From Atriophallophorus winterbourni (Eukaryota > Platyhelminthes > Trematoda > Plagiorchiida > Microphallidae), in contig JACCGJ010015157.1 of NCBI GenBank assembly GCA_013407085.1, forward strand, positions 56,331-120,330: a stretch of DNA of 64,000 bases, read 5' to 3'. Both the position numbers and the translations under genes were made by a program. This document shows, in pieces, positions 57,650-64,000 of this stretch; the first letter of the stretch is position 1, and every line of letters begins with the position of its first letter. The notes below the pieces were generated by a model, which was given only the letters and a program-made list of their open reading frames with translations, was not told the origin of the DNA and did no database searches.

Positions 57650-58340
57650 CGTTCATAATTACGTTCAGCCATGTACCAAATAGACTAGCTAGACATAAAT
57701 GCTAAATACAGATGTAAAGAAGAATGTCGCTTCTTCTGGAACACTTGCATAGATTCTGACTAGATCACCGTTAGGGTCCTGTGGCTACAATGCAGTCAAC
57801 TCCACGCAAATATTTTCCCAAAAATTATCCAAGCGCTCAATTCTTTAAACGTATCTCATGAATTATTAGGTATTCTTTCCCAAACAAAATCCGATAATAT
57901 CACGCAAAGTAACTTGAGCATCCGTCTAAGAGTTGAACAGGCGAATTATGTCAACAAAATATATAAGTTTCTATTTATATAGGATGTTAGTAGGTTTGCA
58001 TTACATGCCTGCATTACAACGCCAAATGCTAAAAATTAAATGATAGGCTATCATACATCATATCGCACCCATAAAATAAGTGTACGTATGTTCATGTACG
58101 TTTGCGGGATATATTTTGCCTAAAGGAACTAAGCACTGCATTTTTACAGACTGAACAAACTGAAAACGGGAGCATTCACGGTAAATGATACGTTTTGCAA
58201 CGATAAAACAACGTCAATTTTCATTTTTGTTGAACTGCAACCCATGATCTAGGACGTAAAGCAACTTTTTAACCCAAATGTTCAGGTCTTCTTGGAACAT
58301 AATCAAAATCAAGAACAGAGTTGAGTCACTTTACGAGTTG
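57650..58340. other. Intergenic, nothing recognised
   Basis: AT-rich. No gene or repeat recognised. Confidence 0.4.
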
Positions 58341-58347
58341 TTAGTTG

Positions 58348-58580
58348 CACGGATGTGCAATCGTGCTGTGCTGCTAATACAGTGTTAAATTGACTGGCCA
58401 GAAGTAATGAGCTTCATGCTGAAACAGGCTGGACTCTCATTACCATTTCCTGTTCTTTTTTCTTCCACATATCTGTCTAGGCCTGGGCAACCTGACAGTA
58501 TTTTAGCCCACGTGCAGTCTCTGGCTGTGCGGCACTTTGTCTGGATCAGGCTTGTGCTTTCATACCATACCATACCATAC
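58348..58580 (+). mobile_element. ATACC-tailed SINE-like element, reference full-length copy
   Basis: Starts at the palindrome-like 'GCACGGATGTGCAATCGTGC', continues 'TTAAATTGACTGGCCAG', 'CTGTCTAGGCCTGGGCAACC' and 'GGATCAGGCTTGTGCTTTC', and ends in four ATACC units (58561-58580). No obvious polymerase III B box and no coding capacity. Ending in a short simple repeat suggests that a LINE mobilises it through its 3' end. It lies about 340 bp past the stop codon of the SLAIN-like gene. Confidence 0.8.
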
Positions 58581-58584
58581 AAGT

Positions 58585-58915
58585 TGTTAGAAATAACACC
58601 ACCTACTTCAAAGATATCATTTAGTCCATCATCAAGCGCGTATGAAAATTCCCAGATTGGAAACATAAAAAAGGATGACAGCGAAACTTTAAAAGGAAAA
58701 CATGTAATTAAAGAAAACGGTTTATATTAACAAGAAACTACAAGGACAGAAGCACCAGCTAAGATTAGCAAATGAAATGCAAGATCATTGATAAAAAATG
58801 AAAAATGAGTGATAAACTGATCAAAAGAAATATAAATGATGATAACTAGAATGGCATGATCGTTTGCCGACGCAGATATTAACCAGTTTTAACGGCGTAA
58901 CTGACAACGTACATT
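58585..58915. other. Short gap past the SLAIN-like gene
   Basis: AT-rich with no recognised feature. It would hold the gene's 3' UTR only if the overlapping AATAAA is not used. Confidence 0.4.
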
Positions 58916-58921
58916 TTTATT
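58916..58921 (-). terminator. AATAAA polyadenylation signal overlapping the SLAIN-like stop codon
   Basis: On the minus strand the last codon and stop (GAA TAA) followed by A form AATAAA. It is the only canonical signal I see within several hundred bases after the stop. If used, the 3' UTR would be only some 10-30 nt. Confidence 0.4.
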
Positions 58922-60180
58922 CGATTTGATTGGTTGCTTGATTCGGTAAGTTTGGAAAACGTCGTGATGTGATAGGTAAAGCAGGAGGTCTCGAGGAATA
59001 TTGGGGAGCGGACACTTTCCTCAATGGGCGGAAACCGAAATGTGTCCTCGACTCCATACTTGATGTAGGATTCATAAACTGCGGTGAAGCCATATCAACC
59101 GGAACGAACGGCTTCTGAGGCAAAACTTGAAATGCTTTATGGCGCAAAGAACGTGATGAATACTGATTGGTTGTCATGTTTGTGTTAGTGTTAATAGGGA
59201 AAGATAGGTCTCCGGTAGGATTTGAAAGTTTTGGCAGCACCTCCAGTGAAGCACGATTAAACATACTGTCATGTGTCGGATGAGCATTGTCCATCATTTG
59301 GTCCAAACAAGGATTACTAGATGAAGGACTTTCGGGTGCACTGGATAAGCGAAAATTAGTTCCATCGGAAGTTATCATTCCTTGAGAGCCCAAAGAATGT
59401 TGGCTACCGTATTTTCCAGCGGCGGCGGCAACCAAGGCAGCGACATCTGCTTTTAGATTGTCTTCTTGCATACGAGCGATTTCTTGAACGTTTGTTTGTA
59501 ACGACTCAAGTGCATCGCAAGAACCAAGTTTACCAAATGAGCCAGACCGGCGATGAATCAATTGACCACTAGAAGACTGAGATAACTGCGAAATCGAGTT
59601 GCCGGAACCTAGACGATGTGAACGACTGAGCTGCGGGGGTAAACTGAAAATCGGTTGTCCGTTCGAAGCGGAGTGTAACATATTTCTATTTGTAAAAGTT
59701 GAAAGGTTATCCGTGGAACCAACGGAGTGCATAAAATAAGTGCCCCTTCTCGTCATTGTTGCGGAACTCGATGTAGCGGAAGGCGATAACCTCGGAAATG
59801 ATTGTCTCAACGGATCAGAACTGGTAATATTAAGACTGGGGGTACTGCCGCCAAATTGGTAGGCTGCAATCGGTCCACCACAAGCAAGAATGGTCTCAAG
59901 CCGTGTCAGCAGGTTTCGTTTGGAAGACCAGAAAACGGAGGTTGGAGAATCGAAAATTTCTCGCAACCATGTAGCGATAGATTGTTTAGCAGAAAATTTA
60001 GGGGCTTTGAACAACCAGCATTCATCGGCAGGGATGAGTTCTTCGCTTGAAGCATCGGGCGCGGTAGGGCTAATCCCCGTAACATCTCTCCTTTCTATCT
60101 CGAGGCCAGTAGAAGAGTGAGTAGGTTGAATCACAATAGTGTTTCCGTGCATCGATTGACCATTTAGTATAAAACGTGCT
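58917..60180 (-). CDS. SLAIN motif-containing protein, 3' terminal exon
   Basis: One long minus exon encodes the last 420 residues. Its 5' edge is a clear acceptor (polypyrimidine run then CTTGCAG, intron end at 60181); the open frame runs 14 codons further into the intron. Family features in order: an acidic lead, then 'ECWLFKAPK' and 'SIATWLREIFDSPTSVFWSSKRNLLTRLE', matching the 'SWLYSSPK...SPLVWCRQVLDYPSP...AKKSLIHKLD' block of SLAIN1/2; a Ser-rich stretch with 'TRRGTYF'; 'NVQEIARMQEDNLKAD', matching 'ILARMQEESLRQE'; and a Ser/Pro/basic tail ending 'RRFPNLPNQATNQIE'. SLAIN proteins bind ch-TOG/XMAP215 and EB proteins at growing microtubule plus ends. The N-terminal coiled coil is not in this exon. 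Family call by eye; I rate it likely. Confidence 0.7.
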
Positions 60181-60620
60181 CTGCAAGACGGAGGAGAAAA
60201 ATACAGCCAAAAAACAAGCAAAAGTAGCTAATGAATAGCAACCACAAAGCTAAACAGTCAATAGTAAAACTGAAGCTAATATGAAAGGTACCCAAACCAT
60301 GCAAACATGCTTCCCAACAAACATTTTTATAAACGAACATGTCAATTCTAACAAGGAATGGGGGATGACTTGTGAAATTATGCGACGTCAAAGTTTCAGT
60401 ATATGAGGAAATTCTTCATTGTGAAAAGTTGGTTATTACGTGGGAAAAAATGAACACCGTGGCATAAATAATTGAGAACCAGAGTACACGCAAACAACTG
60501 GTATATACAACAAATCGGGCAACATACTTATTCTGGCTTTAGGGTGTAGATTATAAATGATCTATTTTTTCCCCTTCGAAACTATTCACACAGCTTTGTC
60601 TTTGTGTCACTAACACTTAC

Positions 60621-60683
60621 TTTCAAACAAAGCCGCAGAATAAAGATTCTTGGAAACATCCTCGGTCGAAGCATTGGCACCAG
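60621..60683 (-). CDS. Candidate upstream exon of the SLAIN-like gene
   Basis: The minus strand has a strong donor (GAAA then GTAAGTG, at 60615-60620) ending an open 63-nt stretch that reads 'GANASTEDVSKNLYSAALFE'. If the downstream exon uses the second AG of CAGAG, the junction is in frame ('ALFE-T-RFILNG'). The acceptor of this small exon ('GATCCAG') has a poor pyrimidine tract. Only RNA data can confirm it. Confidence 0.3.
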
Positions 60684-60689
60684 CTGGAT

Positions 60690-61200
60690 CTTATCGTCGT
60701 TACGAGCATTAATATGAAGCACGTACTGTCAAGATTGCTGATTGATTGTTATATACTTTCTGTATGCCATTGACTGAACTCTTCTTATTCAGATTTACAT
60801 TCTTAGAATAGTATAGCGTTGCTTACTCCAATCAAACCCGACTTCCTTCATAAATCAATTCTCATCGTATATAGAACGTTACACGTACTCTTCGCAAGGT
60901 AATATCAAAGCGCAGACCACGAAACTAACCGTTTACTGGTTTGTGCTAAACTGAAGATTCACCAGACTAGATTTCACAACGCCAAATTATCTGCTGAGCC
61001 AAAGATAGACATCATTTGTATGTGCGAACCTAACCTAACCTATGATTTAAACAAGCCTTCACAACCGATTTCAACAAAACTACTCCACCCTAATCAGCTT
61101 ATGAAAATTAGGAATCGCTCAAAAGCTGCATACGTCGAGTCACTTTCCGCTTATGATCCAGAAAAACCCTCAAACAAGCGACTGGTTCGAAGCCAAAACT
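60690..61200. other. Intergenic or intron, nothing recognised
   Basis: Probably intron of the SLAIN-like gene. No exon or repeat recognised. Confidence 0.4.
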
Positions 61201-61206
61201 TGTGAT

Positions 61207-61422
61207 GACTACTGTCTTAGACTTGCACGGATGTGCAATTGTGCAGCCAACACCGTGTTAAATTGGTATGCCAACGGTAGAGAGCTGCGCTGGTGTCTCA
61301 CTGCCATTGCTATTTTACCTTCCCATATATATCTTGACATGGGCAAGCTAACAGTATCTTAGCCCACCTGCAGTCACTAACCGCGCGACACTGCCTGGAT
61401 CCAGGATTGTGATTTCATAGAA
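61207..61422 (+). mobile_element. ATACC-tailed SINE-like element, diverged
   Basis: Plus-oriented: 'TGCACGGATGTGCAATTGTGC', 'CGTGTTAAATTGG', 'TTAGCCCACCTGCAGTCAC' and 'GGATCCAGGATTGTGATTTCATAG'. More diverged than the other copies, with the tail lost. It abuts the CTT-tailed LINE end at 61423. Confidence 0.7.
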
Positions 61423-61480
61423 GAAGAAAATGACTTTATTCGTGTACACGAATTTTCAGCAATAAAATCATAAATCATAC
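61423..61480 (-). repeat. LINE 3' end with (CTT)n tail, inverted copy
   Basis: Reverse complement of the 18105-18150 sequence ('GTACACGAATAAAGTCATTT') with a short CTT tail on the minus strand (plus AAGAAGAA, 61421-61430). It starts exactly where the SINE-like copy ends. Confidence 0.6.
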
Positions 61481-61494
61481 ATATCGCACGCTTT

Positions 61495-61935
61495 TCAGGA
61501 TGAGTTAATTCGTGAGTAGCTGTTTGTCAAAAATGCAGTCCAAAGAGCAGCTTCCGCCACTAAAGGAATGGCGTGAGTCGGCATATAAAGATTTGGATTG
61601 ATAATCAACACAACTAGGATCAAAGGTCTTGGTCGAAGAGTGTATCGACTATCATTATCACTGGTAACAACTGTCAGTTGGAACCAGCAAACCACTTCAT
61701 GTCTTGGTTTAAATATCGCGGATAACCTCTCGCAAGGCAAGGCGATTGATAAGCGGATTAGCAGATCATATATCACGTTGTCCCATCTGAATTCGTGTGT
61801 GGGGTAAACACAAGCTGTAGCTTACTTGGACTGTTTGGTCACCTGAAATTCCATGGAGCATGACATCATCGTGTGCTTGCCAAATGCATCCATGGTCGAC
61901 AACCACTGAATGAGATAAACAAAAGCATGAGCTCA
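61495..61935 (+). mobile_element. LINE fragment: RT end to C-terminus (WLGHVxR family)
   Basis: Plus-strand frames give remnants of 'VNYE..HQFTYLGSTI' and then 'IADNLSQGKAIDKRISRSYITLSHLNSCVG', the block after the RT of this family. The Cys-finger end is recognisable at 61850-61920 ('GCATCCATGGTCGAC'). Confidence 0.6.
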
Positions 61936-62082
61936 ACATTGATGTCTTCACTTAAAATATCTACGCCGCTACCAAAGGAGTCAGTTGCCTCAGAGTGAAA
62001 TAAAGTAGTTTTTTCGATCGCATAAGCAATTTTAAGTTGACAGCTTTTAATATGATGACGCGTGTGCTAAATTGATTTGCAA

Positions 62083-62331
62083 CAGGTATGATATGATGAA
62101 AGCACAAGCCTCATCCAGACAAAGTGCCGCACAGTCAGAGACTGCACGTGGGCTAAGATACTGTCAGGTTGCCCAGGTCTAGACTGATATGAGGAAGAAA
62201 AAAGAACAGGAAGTGAGCTGCATGATGAAACAAGCTGGATTTTTATTGCCATTTCTATTTTGTTTCTCATATCTGTCTAGGCCTGGGCGACCTGACAGTA
62301 TCTTAGCCCACGTGCAGTCTGACTGTTTACT
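62083..62331. mobile_element. Two ATACC-tailed SINE-like copies, head to head
   Basis: Minus-oriented copy 62088-62215 and plus-oriented copy 62226-62331 meet at their 5' sides. Their bodies (62119-62200 and 62268-62331) are near-perfect inverted repeats around a short centre, so the region can form a long hairpin. The right copy stops inside 'GTGCAGTCTGACTG' and lacks the tail. Confidence 0.8.
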
Positions 62332-62334
62332 AGT

Positions 62335-62955
62335 ATGATGCCGCGGTCATAAATTAAATTGCGGAATCTAATTGGGAGTGAAAGATAAGAATTATAAAAA
62401 AGGAAGGAAAAGTAAAAAGCTTTGTTTGAAAATATTCAAAAATTCAGCTGTTGAAAGAAAAAAACAAATTCAAGGAATGACGTACGAATAAGGAATCCGG
62501 AAAAATACCATGATTAGAGCCTGGTTGAGATATTTGTCGTATTGTTTTCGCGTAAAAAACGAAGTGCAAGATGACCGATGAGAACTTTATTGGGCATACC
62601 ACATCATACTTTTAAAGATCTTGCAATTTTCCCATTACCTACACATGTGAGCGCTTTGCTAGGATCAGGCTTTTGCTTGCATGCATACATACACATGATC
62701 AAAAGGCGCTTAGGGGTATGCTTTCGATTCCTTCACTAGGATCACTCAAATGAAAAACTTCGTCTTTCGTTTTGCGACAGTACAAATGTCAAAGGGCTGC
62801 GTATACTAAAGATAGACATTTTCAGAGCACAATAACAAAGTAGCCTCGTTGTTTGATTTGCATCAGGAGTGACATAGTTATTTAAGTCGATGACATGAAT
62901 ACGTGTGCAGGTTGTCTTGAATGTCATCAGGATGACAATGGCGCAAGGCTGATGT
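62335..62955. other. Mostly unrecognised; one SINE-like scrap
   Basis: 62640-62698 ('GCTTTGCTAGGATCAGGCTTTTGCTTGCATGCATACATACA') is a 3' end scrap of the ATACC-tailed family. The rest has no recognised feature. Confidence 0.45.
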
Positions 62956-62959
62956 ACCT

Positions 62960-63680
62960 ATGCTCAAATCACGGTCCCCGTACCAACTTCCATCAATGAA
63001 AGTATAACTGTTAAAACTGGAAATAGGATTCTTTCAAGCAAATTGAGCAGATCACTGCCAGCTACTTGTGGCGGAATTAGGCGCAAGATCGCCCACTTAA
63101 AACCTCCTGTTATAGAAATACCAAGATCCTTCACTTTCTGAGCAGCAGCTATTCTGATAGTTCCTTCGCCGACTTCTAGTTGCGTTGTCGCCCAATCAGT
63201 CGTCAGGACGCAGCTCTTCCCCAAGTTTAGTGGCAAATCCAATGTTTTTGTCCACGCGATTACTTTTTCTAAATCAGAGATAAGCGTATCTCTACTGTCG
63301 GTCCCTAGGATCTTAACATCATCAGCAAACAGGAAGCAACGCGAACTCAAGCAGGCTGCCAGGTCGTTTACAGTGAGTATCACTGATTCCTCCGAGCACA
63401 CCCCTGCAATTCTTACATAGTTAGTGTGATTAGTTAGGAAGTTGTTTAACCATCGATGTGGTTAATCTGCAACGCCACACATGCTTAGTTTGTGCAGAAA
63501 GTACATATGGTTCACTGAGTCAAAGGACTTTTGAAAATCAAGGTAGCATACTTCGACTACACTCCATTCATCGAGCCGCAATGTCGTATGGTTTAGAATT
63601 CACTGTGACTTCACTGTTATGATACGACTACGGTCGATTATTTGGCTGCATTCTGCATAGCTGTGCGCTTGAAATATTAG
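62960..63680 (-). mobile_element. CR1-like LINE reverse transcriptase fragment
   Basis: Read on the minus strand from right to left: 'WSVVEVCYLDFQKSFDSVNHMYFLHKL' (motif A, around 63480-63570), 'NYVRIAGVCSEESVILTV', then a 145-codon frame (62964-63401) with 'CFLFADDVKILGT' (motif C), 'WTKTLDLPLNLGKSCVL' and 'KVKDLGISITGGFKW'. Both catalytic motifs look intact, but the 5' RT part carries a stop and no endonuclease is present. It lies upstream of the SLAIN-like exon on the same strand, so possibly in its intron. Confidence 0.75.
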
Positions 63681-63689
63681 GTACAATGA

Positions 63690-64000
63690 ACAAATGCGAA
63701 GGATTTTAGTGGTAACTGTTGGAATAATCTTCAGTCATTTGACCGGACCAGTTATTGGTGTAAACGACAACTTATAGCAATGACGACGAATAAATTAACT
63801 TTGAAAATTTAAACAGATAAACCATTATACGAAAAAAATCGAGTCTTCAGAAATAAGTAATGTAAACAAACGACGATTTGAAGTCACTCAAGGCCAGTGA
63901 AGTTCAAGTTATAGTTACAGTTCAGTTCAGTTCAGGTTGCACAGGACAATAAGTGGCTAGGTCGCCAATCGAGCGTCCAGATTTCTTCCGGTGGTATGCC
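63690..64000. other. Right edge, nothing recognised
   Basis: AT-rich, with a three-unit GTTCA run near 63905-63925. No gene recognised. Confidence 0.4.

Noticed and set aside
59802..60120. Plus-strand frames opposite the SLAIN-like exon
   Set aside because: Antisense to a well supported exon with a clear acceptor; no motif of their own.

Overview
The window looks like non-coding-rich nuclear DNA of a parasitic flatworm, most likely a digenean trematode. The reasons are: a gene built of tiny in-frame exons like the micro-exon genes (MEGs) of flukes; many broken LINEs of the two types common in fluke genomes (CR1-like, and a second type whose C-terminus reads 'RRRLRWLGHVxR' followed by a cysteine-rich finger); a Gypsy element with a mag/K02A2.6-like Gag; a Penelope-like element; and a short non-coding repeat carrying a hammerhead-ribozyme core. 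I cannot name the species. Nothing prokaryotic is present (no operons, rRNA or CRISPR array).

Only three loci look like host genes. (1) 23096-24038 (+): a complete seven-exon micro-exon gene, 124 aa, with a TATA box and six GT-AG introns of about 80-130 nt. (2) 49703-50038 (-): a two-exon gene for an 86-aa helical protein that I do not recognise. (3) 58917-60180 (-): the large 3' terminal exon of a SLAIN-motif (microtubule plus-end) protein. Its upstream exons lie in TE-rich sequence towards or beyond the right edge; one candidate is at 60621-60683.

Layout: 0-2 kb nothing recognised; 2-4.1 kb LINE 3' ends; 4.1-7.9 kb decayed Gypsy element; 9.4-11.3 kb LINE (-); 12.3-17.6 kb LINE pieces, an inverted SINE composite, a (TGAA)n-tailed LINE and a hammerhead repeat; 18.4-19.4 kb and 27.1-28.2 kb two near-identical CR1 copies in opposite orientation, flanking the micro-exon gene; 28-37 kb LINE and hammerhead-repeat debris, including a tandem hammerhead pair at 35.5-35.85 kb; 37-43 kb mostly unrecognised; 43.2-43.7 kb a second copy of the inverted SINE composite; 45.2 kb hammerhead repeat; 45.9-47.6 kb CR1; 49.7-50.0 kb small gene; 50.7-51.1 kb LINE 3' end; 52-62.7 kb a dense local cluster of one SINE-like family, one copy inserted in a Penelope-like element with an 11-bp target duplication; 58.9-60.2 kb SLAIN exon; 63-63.7 kb CR1 reverse transcriptase.

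The genes do not form a functional unit. The points most worth following are the micro-exon gene, which by its architecture can vary its protein by exon skipping and perhaps by an alternative last exon, and the hammerhead-bearing repeat family. All repeat-family assignments come from reading the sequence by eye; no alignment or database search was run.
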